From positions 85,953 through 149,952 of the forward strand of contig CAYGKA010000001.1 of the NCBI GenBank assembly GCA_964350445.1: 64,000 nt of DNA, in the 5' to 3' direction. The stretch is from Hwanghaeella sp964350445 (lineage in GTDB: Bacteria; Pseudomonadota; Alphaproteobacteria; UBA8366; Aestuariispiraceae). Position numbers and translations under genes: made by a program. Positions 53,618 through 62,203 of this stretch are shown here, piece by piece. The notes beneath the pieces are model-generated. The model saw only the letters and a list, made by a program, of their open reading frames with translations, had not been told where the DNA came from and did no database searches. Every line of letters starts with the position of its first letter. Positions within the stretch are counted from its first letter, which is position 1.

Positions 53618-55411
53618 GTGACACGTTCTCGACTTTCAGCGCTGAACATTGCGCCCCTTGGCTTTGCTATCCGCGGTGCGATAGCGATTGCCGCCTTTGC
53701 ATTCCTTGCGGTCTCGCCCGCATCGGCTGAGGATAGTGCTCTTAAACTGGCGACCGATCTCGAAGATCCGCATGCGGCGGTATATTCGGAAGACGCCTAT
53801 CCGACGGCAAGCCAGTGTCAGCCCTGCCACCAACAGATTTATACCGAATGGTCCTCGTCGAACCACGCTTATGCGTCTATTTCGCCGATGTTCCACAAGT
53901 TCGAGCAGAAGATCACGGATTTGAGCCAGGGCACAATCGGCTCCTTCTGCGTCCGCTGCCACCAGACGGTCGGCACGCAGCGCGGCGAAAAGCGGCATAT
54001 GCCGCTGTGGGAGCGCAGCCAGGTCGCGCGCGAAGGGATCACCTGCATCACCTGTCACCGACTTGCCGAAACTTACGGCAAGGTGAACGGCGAACGGAAC
54101 ATCGCTCCGGGGAACATTTACGAACCGATGGTCGGCGCCCTGCGCGAATCCAAATTCGATGAAACCATCGAGAAGAAGGACGATCTGCGGATCGCCGTCA
54201 GCGATGAAGAGCGCGGCAGCAAGATCCACACGAACGTCATCAAATTTTCGAACATCAGTGAAGCTGAATTCTGCGTTTCCTGTCACCAGGTCGCGGTGAA
54301 CCTCGGCATCAAGCTCGAAGTCGTGTGGGACCAGTACAGGGACTCGCCGTCCTTCAAGAAAGGTGACACCTGCCAGGATTGTCATATGGGCAAGGTGCCG
54401 GGTGTGGCCGCCGGTTACACAACCGGCCCGTCGGCTGTCGTCAACGGTGTTGAAATCAACCCGGGCCGCCGCCACAGCAACCACTCCTTCTATGGGCCGG
54501 GTTACCCGATCGCCCATCCGGGNNNNNNNNNNNNNNNNNNNNNNNNNNNNNNNNNNNNNNNNNNNNNNNNNNNNNNNNNNNNNNNNNNNNNNNNNNNNNN
54601 NNNNNNNNNNNNNNNNNNNNNNGCGGCGAAGGACAATCTCAACGTCGACTTCGCCTTCGCTTGGTCCGATATCGGCGATCGTGAAGACGCTTGGGCCATC
54701 ATCGAGGTCAACTTGGCCGCGTTGGAAGATAAGCGTGAGCTTCGCAAGCAGGTCATGGAAAACGGCAGCCGCATCGACGGTCCGTTCTTCGACGGTGACC
54801 GCCAGGTCGGTGAGGATCTGGATTTCGCCTATGTTGTGAACAACATCGACGAAGGCCACAACCTGCCGTCCGGCTCCCTGGGTGCTCAGCCCGAAATTTG
54901 GCTGAACGTCGCCCTGACTGATCCGGATGGTAATCGGGTTTGGGAATCCGGTTATGTCGATAGCAACGGCGATTTCGCGGATATCCATTCGCTCGACGTG
55001 GCGGCCGGAAAGATCGCGTATGACGAACAGATATTCAACTTGCAGACCAAGTTCCTGACGACCAACGTCAAGGGCACGGACCGCGAAATGTATCTGCCGA
55101 TCAACCTGGATATCGATCAGCGTCCGTTCCTGCGTCCTGCTCCGCAACCGACGACGGTCCTGAACCATGCACCGTTCGTTCGCATGGAAGGCCGTTCGAT
55201 CCCGCCGCTGGGCAGCAAAACAGCCGATTACTCGGTGCCGGGTGAACTGCTCACCAAGCCGGGTAAGTACAAGCTGTCCGTCCGGTTGCGCAGTCGCGCC
55301 GAGCCGATCTACTTCATGAAGTTCGTCGGTTCGACCGTGGATATGGAGCAGTCCATGAATGAATGGTTGCTCGACTTCCACGCCTACACCGTTGAATTCG
55401 ACGTCAATTAA
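53618..55411 (+). CDS. Periplasmic multihaem cytochrome c (at least five haems), interrupted by assembly gap
   Basis: About 597 residues as assembled, from GTG 53618 (GAGGAG 6 bases upstream). The signal peptide ends at ASA-EDS (about 37/38). Five CxxCH motifs lie at 67, 111, 143, 219 and 252 in a cytochrome c554-like region. After the gap comes a beta-rich domain of about 260 residues with no CxxCH. It contains EGHNLPSGS, a His that may be a distal haem ligand. The 100 N bases hide an unknown length, so more haems are possible, and the frame across the gap is only apparently kept. It sits just before the beta-barrel gene. Confidence 0.82.
   Translation: MTRSRLSALNIAPLGFAIRGAIAIAAFAFLAVSPASAEDSALKLATDLEDPHAAVYSEDAYPTASQCQPCHQQIYTEWSSSNHAYASISPMFHKFEQKITDLSQGTIGSFCVRCHQTVGTQRGEKRHMPLWERSQVAREGITCITCHRLAETYGKVNGERNIAPGNIYEPMVGALRESKFDETIEKKDDLRIAVSDEERGSKIHTNVIKFSNISEAEFCVSCHQVAVNLGIKLEVVWDQYRDSPSFKKGDTCQDCHMGKVPGVAAGYTTGPSAVVNGVEINPGRRHSNHSFYGPGYPIAHPXXXXXXXXXXXXXXXXXXXXXXXXXXXXXXXXXXAAKDNLNVDFAFAWSDIGDREDAWAIIEVNLAALEDKRELRKQVMENGSRIDGPFFDGDRQVGEDLDFAYVVNNIDEGHNLPSGSLGAQPEIWLNVALTDPDGNRVWESGYVDSNGDFADIHSLDVAAGKIAYDEQIFNLQTKFLTTNVKGTDREMYLPINLDIDQRPFLRPAPQPTTVLNHAPFVRMEGRSIPPLGSKTADYSVPGELLTKPGKYKLSVRLRSRAEPIYFMKFVGSTVDMEQSMNEWLLDFHAYTVEFDVN
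54523..54622. other. Assembly gap of 100 N
   Basis: Exactly 100 undetermined bases, the conventional size for a scaffold gap of unknown length. It falls inside the multihaem cytochrome gene after the fifth CxxCH motif. The coding frame resumes in register by chance or because the true gap is a multiple of three plus one. Confidence 0.98.
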
Positions 55412-55428
55412 GGGTCTGGGGCAATCCA

Positions 55429-56988
55429 ATGAAAAGAACTGGAGAGAGTAAGTTGGTCTCAGACGCATCTTTTGGGCGTCATGGTGCCGGAATATCGGTT
55501 CTGCTGGCGGCAACGGCACTAAGCCTGTCGTTGCTGTCGGCAGATGCCTGGGGCGCCGGGGAGGGGGTCAAGACGGAATCAATTATTCCACCGGAAGCAA
55601 CGAAGGTTGAGCACGACCCGAGCTTGTTCGGCGAGGACCCGTCCTACGAAGACAAGCCGTATGATCCGCAAGCCCAATACGAAATTTACGGTGCCAAGAG
55701 ACCGGCGCCGACGCCGCGTCCGCTCCTTGAACTCGGCCGTCCGATCTATACGGAAGGTCCGTTCGAGCCGGGGATCAACATCATCGGGGAGCGGAACCTC
55801 GTCTTCCCGACGTTGAGCATCTACGGCGACGTCAAGACCGCGGTTGAATTCAACGACAACGGAAAGGACGAGCGGGGCCAGATTGCGGTCGACGCCAACT
55901 TGGACATCGATCTCAAGCTGACCGGCACGGAGCGCTTCCACGCCCTCGTCGAGCCTTTCGACCGGGACGGAAACGCCACCCGGTACGAGTTCTTCGGGGA
56001 TGACGCCGCGCAAGGCGAAGAGCAGATCAACGGCAATATCGAGGCCCTGTTCTTCGAAGGCGATATCGGTCAAATCGCATCCGGTCTGATGGATCGGGAT
56101 GCAGGATTCGACCTGCCCGTGGCGCTCGGTTTCATGCCGATTATTTTCCAGAACGGCGTTTGGGTCGACGAGATCTTCACAGGAGCGGCCTTCACGATCC
56201 CCGCTCTGAACAGTCCGGCTCTGACCATTTCGAATATGGATTTCACGTTCTTTGCCGGTATCGATCAGGTGGAAAACCCGGCGATTCTGGATGGCCAAGG
56301 AAAACGCGCAAAGCATAACCTGGATGTTTATGGCATTGCCGGTTTCGTGGAAGCGAATGAAGGTTACTGGGAATTCGGTTACGGTCGCCTCGAAGGCAAT
56401 GACGGTTTCTCCGATCAATCCTTCAACAGTCTGACGGTGGCGTTCTCCAAACGGTACGGCCGCTGGCTCTCAAACAGTGCCCGGGCGATCTGGACCTTTG
56501 GTCAGGACCGTAACAACAATGCCGATCAGACGGCCGACGGTTTGGTCCTCCTATTGGAAAACTCGCTGATCACGCATTTGCCGTCGACGCTCGTACCCTA
56601 TGCCAACTTCTTCATCGGGTTCGACCGTCCGCAGCCTTTGACGGATAACACCGGGTTGTTGAAGAACACGGGTATCACCTTCGAGAACCCCGGCATCACG
56701 AACTTCCCGAAACTGAATGACAGCGCGCAGGATGCTTTCGGCGGTGCCATCGGTGTTCAATACTTGTTTGACCTGCACCAGCAGATCGTCGTCGAAGCGG
56801 CGACGTCCCAACGTCTCGGCGGGTTCAGCCGAAACCGGGCGGTGCCGGATGATGAATACGCGGTCGGGTTCCGGTATCAACTGCCGATTTCTCCGGAATG
56901 GATTGTCCGGGCGGATGGTATCTACGGCTGGCGTACGCAGAACGAAGACATTCGCGGCGTTCGCTTGGAACTTCGCCGGAAATTCTAA
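55429..56988 (+). CDS. Outer-membrane beta-barrel protein
   Basis: 519 residues with a signal peptide of about 40 residues (AGISVLLAATALSLSLLSAD, cleavage near AWG-AGEG). A proline-rich, acidic stretch follows to about residue 110, then alternating amphipathic strands of a beta-barrel (WEFGYGRLEGNDGF, IGVQYLFDLHQQIVVEAATS, YAVGFRYQLPISPEW). The last residue is Phe (RLELRRKF), the recognition signal for outer-membrane insertion. It starts 17 bases after the cytochrome gene and ends 61 bases before a strong terminator. Next to multihaem cytochromes it may form a porin-cytochrome conduit. There is no evident similarity to MtrB. Confidence 0.8.
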   Translation: MKRTGESKLVSDASFGRHGAGISVLLAATALSLSLLSADAWGAGEGVKTESIIPPEATKVEHDPSLFGEDPSYEDKPYDPQAQYEIYGAKRPAPTPRPLLELGRPIYTEGPFEPGINIIGERNLVFPTLSIYGDVKTAVEFNDNGKDERGQIAVDANLDIDLKLTGTERFHALVEPFDRDGNATRYEFFGDDAAQGEEQINGNIEALFFEGDIGQIASGLMDRDAGFDLPVALGFMPIIFQNGVWVDEIFTGAAFTIPALNSPALTISNMDFTFFAGIDQVENPAILDGQGKRAKHNLDVYGIAGFVEANEGYWEFGYGRLEGNDGFSDQSFNSLTVAFSKRYGRWLSNSARAIWTFGQDRNNNADQTADGLVLLLENSLITHLPSTLVPYANFFIGFDRPQPLTDNTGLLKNTGITFENPGITNFPKLNDSAQDAFGGAIGVQYLFDLHQQIVVEAATSQRLGGFSRNRAVPDDEYAVGFRYQLPISPEWIVRADGIYGWRTQNEDIRGVRLELRRKF

Positions 56989-57347
56989 AGCACGGGTTAG
57001 GCGGGAAATAAAATTTCGCCGGTAACAGTTTGATAACGAAAATGAAATGGCGGCCCTCGCAAACTGCGGGGGTCGCATTTTTTTTAGTTCAGTTTTTTGT
57101 GAACTGCGATAGATAGGAATTAGCGGTCGTTCCTTGCATCGGATTCCTCCAAACGTTAGTGTTGATAGGAACGGTGCCTGGAGATGCGTGGCGGGCTAAT
57201 AGCCCAACCCTGCGCCCAGTGCGGCCGAAAGAACACGGTCACAATCGTGCACTGAAGTGTTTTCGTGATGTGATCCAGCTTCGTCGGTGAGCGACGGGGT
57301 GAACAGTGGAAGCCCAACTGGGCCCAGGCAACAACAGTCGGGGACAA
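56989..57347 (+). other. Intergenic region with terminator and upstream region of the tetrahaem gene
   Basis: About 360 bases without a supported gene. It contains the terminator at 57050-57086 and an inverted repeat AGTTCA-8-TGAACT at 57086-57105. The rest is the leader of the tetrahaem cytochrome gene. I saw no FNR box. Confidence 0.5.
57050..57086 (+). terminator. Strong rho-independent terminator after the beta-barrel gene
   Basis: Eleven-base stem GCGGCCCTCGC / GCGGGGGTCGC with two G-U pairs, loop AAACT, followed by A and eight T (57078-57085). It is 61 bases past the beta-barrel stop. The tetrahaem gene after it therefore needs its own promoter. Confidence 0.85.
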
Positions 57348-58220
57348 ATGATGATCCAAAGACTTTTCCGGGCGGCATTCGCGGCGGCTCTCCTTACCGC
57401 CGTGTTTGGGACCGCCGGTGCCCAAGCGGCCGACAAGGTCGGTCCGGACGCGTGTAAGAAATGTCACACAGCTGAGCATGAAGTGTGGGAAGGCACGCCT
57501 CACTTCGAGTCCTTCAAGGAAATCCATAAGGATAAAAAGGCGAAGGAGATCGTTGACGCGATCGGCGACAAGCGGATGAAGAAGTCCGAAACCTGCATGC
57601 TCTGCCACTACACGGTTATCGACGACAAAGCGGAAGCAGGCCCCTCTTGCGAAAGCTGTCATGGTGCCGCTAAGGAATGGATCGATATCCATAACGACAA
57701 GAACAACGCCAACTCGATCCAGGACGCGATTGGCAAGGGTATGATCCACTCGTCGATGATCTACGACATCGCGGCGAACTGCATGTCCTGCCACGGTTTG
57801 GCCAACGATAACCTGCCGGGCGACAAGGCCGCGACGATGCTGGAGAACGGACATCCGTTGAACCCGAGCTTCGAACTGGTCGAATACAGCCAGGGCGTCG
57901 TTCGTCACCGCTTCTATCCTCCGGATGTGAAGACCAACCAGGAAATGACCGATGCTCAGAAGTCGGTTTACTATCTGGTCGGTCAGGCGGCTGCCTTGGT
58001 CAGTGCGACCGATGCGATCGGCAAGACGGACAACGCGAAATATGTCGAAGCGCAGAACAAGCGCATAGCGACGGCCAAGGAAGTCCTGGGCGGTATTCCT
58101 GAAGCCGCTGCGCTTCTGGGCGCGCCGACCGCGGAAAACGGCCGCGCTTTCGGCGAAGCGATCAAAGGCAAGGATTTCACCGCTCAGGTGGGATCGAAAC
58201 TGCCGGCGAAATACAAGTAG
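57348..58220 (+). CDS. Periplasmic tetrahaem cytochrome c (cytochrome c554 family)
   Basis: 290 residues from ATG 57348 (GGGGA upstream; ATG 57351 also possible). Signal peptide ends near AQA-ADK (27/28). Four CxxCH motifs at 36, 83, 101 and 145 lie in the N-terminal half, with DKVGPDACKKCHTAEHEVWE and NCMSCHGLAND typical of cytochrome c554-like proteins. The C-terminal half is helical with no haem motif. It is a separate unit downstream of the terminator and could be the soluble electron shuttle for the larger complex. Confidence 0.88.
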   Translation: MMIQRLFRAAFAAALLTAVFGTAGAQAADKVGPDACKKCHTAEHEVWEGTPHFESFKEIHKDKKAKEIVDAIGDKRMKKSETCMLCHYTVIDDKAEAGPSCESCHGAAKEWIDIHNDKNNANSIQDAIGKGMIHSSMIYDIAANCMSCHGLANDNLPGDKAATMLENGHPLNPSFELVEYSQGVVRHRFYPPDVKTNQEMTDAQKSVYYLVGQAAALVSATDAIGKTDNAKYVEAQNKRIATAKEVLGGIPEAAALLGAPTAENGRAFGEAIKGKDFTAQVGSKLPAKYK

Positions 58221-58250
58221 GGGCGGTCACGCTCCCAACCTTGTAGGTTG

Positions 58251-58294
58251 AACAGGACGGGCGATGCCGGAAACGGTATCGCCCGTTTCCTGTT
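58251..58294 (+). terminator. Long hairpin after the tetrahaem cytochrome gene
   Basis: Stem ACGGGCGATGCCG / CGGTATCGCCCGT (one G-U) with GAAA tetraloop, extended by AACAGG / CCTGTT past a two-base bulge. It lies 30 bases after the stop codon. There is no clean U-tract, but the structure is strong. Confidence 0.6.
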
Positions 58295-58348
58295 CGGGGG
58301 ACGGGCGCTAGACTTGCGCGGTCTTTGGTTGGTGAAGGGAAATTCGGA

Positions 58349-59173
58349 ATGGGTCAGGTGAAGGTCGCCCTCGCGGGGCTTGGGGCCGTGGGGCTGAAGG
58401 TTGCGCAATGGCTGGACAGCGCGGAAGCGCGGACGCTGGGGCAGGGATTGAGTTTGGTGGCGGTGTCCGCCTCCAGCGAGGACTCTGTCCGCAGCAAGCT
58501 GGCGGGCCTGAAAAATCAGCCCATCTACCTGCCGCCGGCCGGTTTGGCCGCCGCCGCGGATGTGATTGTCGAATGCCTGCCGCCGGAACTGTTCCGCGAC
58601 GTGGCGGAACCGGCGGTAAAGGCGGGCAAGATCCTCATGCCGCTCAGCGTCACGCAGTTGTTGGTGAATTGGGACCTTGTGGATCTTGCCGCCCGGACCG
58701 GTGCCCGCATCATCGTGCCGACCGGCGCCTTGCTGGGATTGGATGCTGTTCGGGCTGCCGCCGAAGGCAGTTTGAACTCCGTCACCATGCGCACCCGCAA
58801 GCCGCCTGCAGGTCTTGCCAAGGCGCCTTTCGTGGTGGAGCAGGGGATCGACCTGTCGAACCTTGCCGAGCCTCTACGGCTCTATTCCGGCTCTGTGCGG
58901 GACGCAGCGCAGAAGTTTCCGGCCAATGTGAACGTTGCCGTCGCGTTGTCGCTCGCAGGGCTGGGGCCGGATGATACGCAGTATGAAATCTGGGCCGACC
59001 CGGGCGTCACCCGGAACACGCATACGATCGAGGTGGACGCGGCGGAAGTTTCCTTCCAAATGTCGATCGCCGGCGTGCCGACGCCGGAAAACCCGGCAAC
59101 CGGCAAACTCACCCCGCTCAGCACCATCGCCGCGCTGAAAGCGCTGGTTCAGCCGCTCAAGATGGGCAGCTGA
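58349..59173 (+). CDS. L-aspartate dehydrogenase (NadX-like)
   Basis: Protein of 274 residues. The Rossmann motif is VKVALAGLGAVGLKVAQWLD, followed by CLPPELFRDVAEPAVKAGKI, then PTGALLGLDAVRAAAEG. The C-terminal half carries KFPANVNVAVALSLAGLGPD, typical of aspartate dehydrogenases that make iminoaspartate for NAD synthesis or release ammonia. The ATG at 58349 fits the family start; AAGGGA lies upstream. It stands alone, without nadA or nadC in the window, so it may serve catabolism instead. Confidence 0.86.
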   Translation: MGQVKVALAGLGAVGLKVAQWLDSAEARTLGQGLSLVAVSASSEDSVRSKLAGLKNQPIYLPPAGLAAAADVIVECLPPELFRDVAEPAVKAGKILMPLSVTQLLVNWDLVDLAARTGARIIVPTGALLGLDAVRAAAEGSLNSVTMRTRKPPAGLAKAPFVVEQGIDLSNLAEPLRLYSGSVRDAAQKFPANVNVAVALSLAGLGPDDTQYEIWADPGVTRNTHTIEVDAAEVSFQMSIAGVPTPENPATGKLTPLSTIAALKALVQPLKMGS

Positions 59174-59400
59174 CCGCCGTATTCGCGATCGCCGCCGGCT
59201 CGGGTCCTGTCGTTTGTCGCCGGCGGTACCGACAACGCGGTACAGGCCGCCGGTGCTGACACCCGATCGCTCGACGGGTGTCTTCCGTCGCGAAACCACG
59301 GTCAACTTAGGTACTGAAGGACGCCGTCGGATGGACGTTTCGATGCCGATTTACGGATTGCCCGAAAATGTCTGATTCCGGCACCGTGGTTGAGGAGTCC

Positions 59401-60726
59401 ATGGCGAAACCGCCGGATCTGTTTCGGCTGGGCATATCGCTGGGCTTGGCCAATCTGGCGCATATCGCCATCGGCGTGACCGATGTCGCGATGATCGGGC
59501 GGCTCGGTGCGCCTGAATTGGCGGCGGCCACCTTGGCCAGTGCGATCTACCTCATGGTCTCCTTTGCCGGCATCGGTTTCGGCATTGGTGTCGCGCCGCT
59601 GGTGTCACGATATTTGGGGGCGGGCGAGGTCGCCTCCGCCGGGAACGCGTTGGCTGCGGCGGTCTGCGCCCTGGGCATTGCCTTGCTGCCCTGCATCGCC
59701 TTCATCGCCTCGATGGAGCCGCTTCTGACATTGGCCGGGCAGGACAGGCTTCTTGCGTCGCTTGCGGGGGTTTATGCCGAATGGCTCGCCATGGCATTGC
59801 CCTTCAGCTTCATCCACGGCTTGCTTTGGTGTGTCGCCTCGGCAAACGGGCATGGACGCGCGGTTCTGGTCATGTCCGCGTCGGCTGTCGTGGTCAATGC
59901 CGCCGGGAACTATGTCTTCATGTTCGGCGCGCTCGGCGTGCCGGCCTTCGGATTGCCGGGTGCGGGGATCAGCACATGCCTGACCGGTGCGCTCAACGCC
60001 CTGGCGCTCGGCCTATGGCTTTGGCGCGCCGGGGTGTTCGACGATTTGTGGCGGGCGTGGCGTCGCGACATGGCGGTGCTGCGTCAGATGCGGGCGGTCT
60101 TGCGCTATGCGGTGCCCTTCGCGGCGCTCGAGGCGGCGACAATGGGCTTCTTCGCCGTCATCGCCTTCATCGTGGGCTACCTTGGCCCGGTCGATCTGGC
60201 AGCACATTCCATCGTTCTGCAATTGTCCGAAATCGGGATCGGCATGGCCCTCGGATTCAGTGAGGCCGCCGCCGTCACGGTCGCCTACCATGACGGACGG
60301 GGAAGCCTCGTCGACAGGGGGATTGCCGTTCGAAACGCCATCGTGACGGGGGCGGGATGCATCATCCTTTACGCGCTGTTCATGGCCGTTGCCCGTGCCC
60401 ATCTCGTGCCGCTTTTCATCTCGCCCGACGTGCCCTTGGCCGACGTTACGATCAATCTGGCCGTGCCGCTGACGTTATTCGCCGCGTTGAGCCTGGGCGT
60501 TGACAGCGGCCGCATCGTATTGACCGGGGTTCTGCAGGGGTTGGACGACCCAAGCGCGCCCGCGATCCTGTCCACCCTCTGCTTCTGCCTGATCGGTATT
60601 CCCGCCGCGGCCTATTTGGCCTTCCCCGGCGGTTTCGGCGTGACGGGCGTCTGGCTCGGCATGTGCGGCGGTATGGGGGCGGCATCCGTGATCCTGGGCG
60701 TCCGCGTCTGGCGCAGGATGGCGTAG
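59401..60726 (+). CDS. MATE-family efflux transporter
   Basis: About 441 residues with twelve hydrophobic segments in two six-helix bundles. DVAMIGRLGAPELAAATLAS in helix 1-2 and its repeat in the second half (LGPVDLAAHSIVLQLSEIG) are the MATE pattern of NorM/DinF-type exporters driven by H+ or Na+. ATG 59401 has GAGGAG just upstream; ATG 59368 is also possible. It is convergent with the sigma-factor gene (4-base gap). Substrate unknown. Confidence 0.86.
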   Translation: MAKPPDLFRLGISLGLANLAHIAIGVTDVAMIGRLGAPELAAATLASAIYLMVSFAGIGFGIGVAPLVSRYLGAGEVASAGNALAAAVCALGIALLPCIAFIASMEPLLTLAGQDRLLASLAGVYAEWLAMALPFSFIHGLLWCVASANGHGRAVLVMSASAVVVNAAGNYVFMFGALGVPAFGLPGAGISTCLTGALNALALGLWLWRAGVFDDLWRAWRRDMAVLRQMRAVLRYAVPFAALEAATMGFFAVIAFIVGYLGPVDLAAHSIVLQLSEIGIGMALGFSEAAAVTVAYHDGRGSLVDRGIAVRNAIVTGAGCIILYALFMAVARAHLVPLFISPDVPLADVTINLAVPLTLFAALSLGVDSGRIVLTGVLQGLDDPSAPAILSTLCFCLIGIPAAAYLAFPGGFGVTGVWLGMCGGMGAASVILGVRVWRRMA

Positions 60727-60730
60727 CGCT

Positions 60731-61657
60731 CTACCGGCCGGTTTCGCCGGTGAGGCCTGCATCCGCCCATAACCGTTCCAGCTTTTCCGGATTGCGGATC
60801 ATGTAGACGGTTCTGATCTTGCCGCCGGCGATGTCGACCATGGCTGCTTGCCGTGTGCCGTCGTATTCCAGGGTCAGTAGGGCGGGCAGATCGTTGACGG
60901 AAGCGCGTCGGGCCAGGATCGGCGGCCCAATCGCCGGCTTGCGGGCCAGGCCGGCGAAGAACCTGGTTAATTTCTCGGCTGTTTCGATGATGTTGAGGGC
61001 CGCAGCCTTGCGGCCGCCCCCATCAGTATGCAATTGGGCGTCATGGGCGAGCACGCGTTTCAGCAGGTCCGTGTCACCATCACGGGCCGCGGCGAAAAAA
61101 GCATCCGCCAGTTTGTCCGCCGAACCGGCCTCCGCCTCGAACCGGGGGCGGTTAGTGGCGATATTGCTGCGCGCCCGGCTGGCCAGTTGCCTGCAAGCCG
61201 CTTCGCTTCGGTCCAAAAGGACGGCGATCTCGGTGAATGGCGTTTCGAAAATGTCGTGCAGGATGAAGGCCGCGCGCTCCAGCGGGGACAGCCGCTCGAG
61301 TGCGGTCATCAGCGCGAATGAGACGTCGCGGTCCAAGGTCTCCATCGAGGGGGTGGCGGAGCCGGGGTCGGTCAGTACCGGTTCGGGCAGCCAGGGGCCG
61401 ACATAAACTTCCCGCCGCCGCCGGGCCTGCTTCAGCCGGTCCAGGCACAGCCGGGTCACGATGGTCGAAAGATAACCGGCCGGGTTTTTCACATCCGGGA
61501 CAGGGACCTTCCACCAGCGCAACCAGGCATCTTGGACGACATCCTCTGCATCCGCGCGTGTGCCCAGCATGCGGTAAGCCAAGCCGATCAGGCGGCCGCG
61601 CTCGGATGCGAACGCGGCCTCCCGGTCGGATGAGGCGATATCAGGCTGCATTCGCAT
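60731..61657 (-). CDS. ECF41-type RNA polymerase sigma factor
   Basis: About 308 residues. Sigma2 runs from the N-terminus (GRLIGLAYRMLGTRADAEDV, VVQDAWLRWW) and sigma4 follows (LSPLERAAFILHDIFETPF). The C-terminal SnoaL-like extension has the ECF41 marks: YVGPWLPEP in the linker, HTDGGGRKAAALN, and RNPEKLERLWAD at the end. In ECF41 that extension replaces an anti-sigma factor. The ATG at 61657 (or 61651) overlaps the end of the carboxymuconolactone-decarboxylase gene, its standard target gene. Confidence 0.9.
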   Translation of the reverse strand: MRMQPDIASSDREAAFASERGRLIGLAYRMLGTRADAEDVVQDAWLRWWKVPVPDVKNPAGYLSTIVTRLCLDRLKQARRRREVYVGPWLPEPVLTDPGSATPSMETLDRDVSFALMTALERLSPLERAAFILHDIFETPFTEIAVLLDRSEAACRQLASRARSNIATNRPRFEAEAGSADKLADAFFAAARDGDTDLLKRVLAHDAQLHTDGGGRKAAALNIIETAEKLTRFFAGLARKPAIGPPILARRASVNDLPALLTLEYDGTRQAAMVDIAGGKIRTVYMIRNPEKLERLWADAGLTGETGR

Positions 61658-62096
61658 CGGTTGGATGCTGACCGCGGAACCCGACCGAAATCCGGTTCCA
61701 GACATTGATTGCGCCGATCAGCAGCGTCAGGTTCACTTTCTCCGCGTCCGTGAAATGCGGCTCCAGCGCCTCATAGACGTCGTCCGGCGCCCCGGTTTCG
61801 GCCACCAGCGTCAGGGATTCGGTCCAATCCAGGGCCGCGCGCTCACGATCGGTATAAAGCGAGGATTCCCGCCAAGCTGACAGCAGGTACAGGCGTTCCT
61901 CGGTCTCGCCGGCCGCGCGGGCGTCCTTGGTGTGCATATAGATGCAATAGGCGCAGCCATTGATCTGTGACGCGCGGGTCTTCACCAGTTCAATCAGACT
62001 GTATTCAAGGCCGCAGTCGCGGACCGCCTGTTCCAGCCCCAGCATGGCTTTCATCACTGTTGGTGACGCTTTGAAATAGTCCAGGCGTGCTTTCAT
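61641..62096 (-). CDS. Carboxymuconolactone decarboxylase/AhpD-like protein
   Basis: 151 residues. The redox motif NGCAYCIYMHTKDARAAG (CxxCxxxH with partner Glu upstream in YSLIELVKTRASQ) is that of AhpD-like alkylhydroperoxidases. ATG 62096 has AGGAG about 8 bases upstream. It is the COE protein usually encoded directly before ECF41 sigma factors and transcribed by them. Its physiological substrate is unknown. Confidence 0.88.
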   Translation of the reverse strand: MKARLDYFKASPTVMKAMLGLEQAVRDCGLEYSLIELVKTRASQINGCAYCIYMHTKDARAAGETEERLYLLSAWRESSLYTDRERAALDWTESLTLVAETGAPDDVYEALEPHFTDAEKVNLTLLIGAINVWNRISVGFRGQHPTDANAA

Positions 62097-62203
62097 CCTG
62101 ATTCTCCTAACGATGCGGTCTGTTTCGATTGTATGACGATGCGGGGCGCCGTCCCGTGACACGCGCTGCAAAGAAAATTTGCCACCGATGAGCGCAAGCT
62201 CAA

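Noticed and set aside
53636..55519. 627-codon leftward frame antisense to the multihaem cytochrome
   Set aside because: It crosses the N gap and is the complement of a gene with a signal peptide and five CxxCH motifs.
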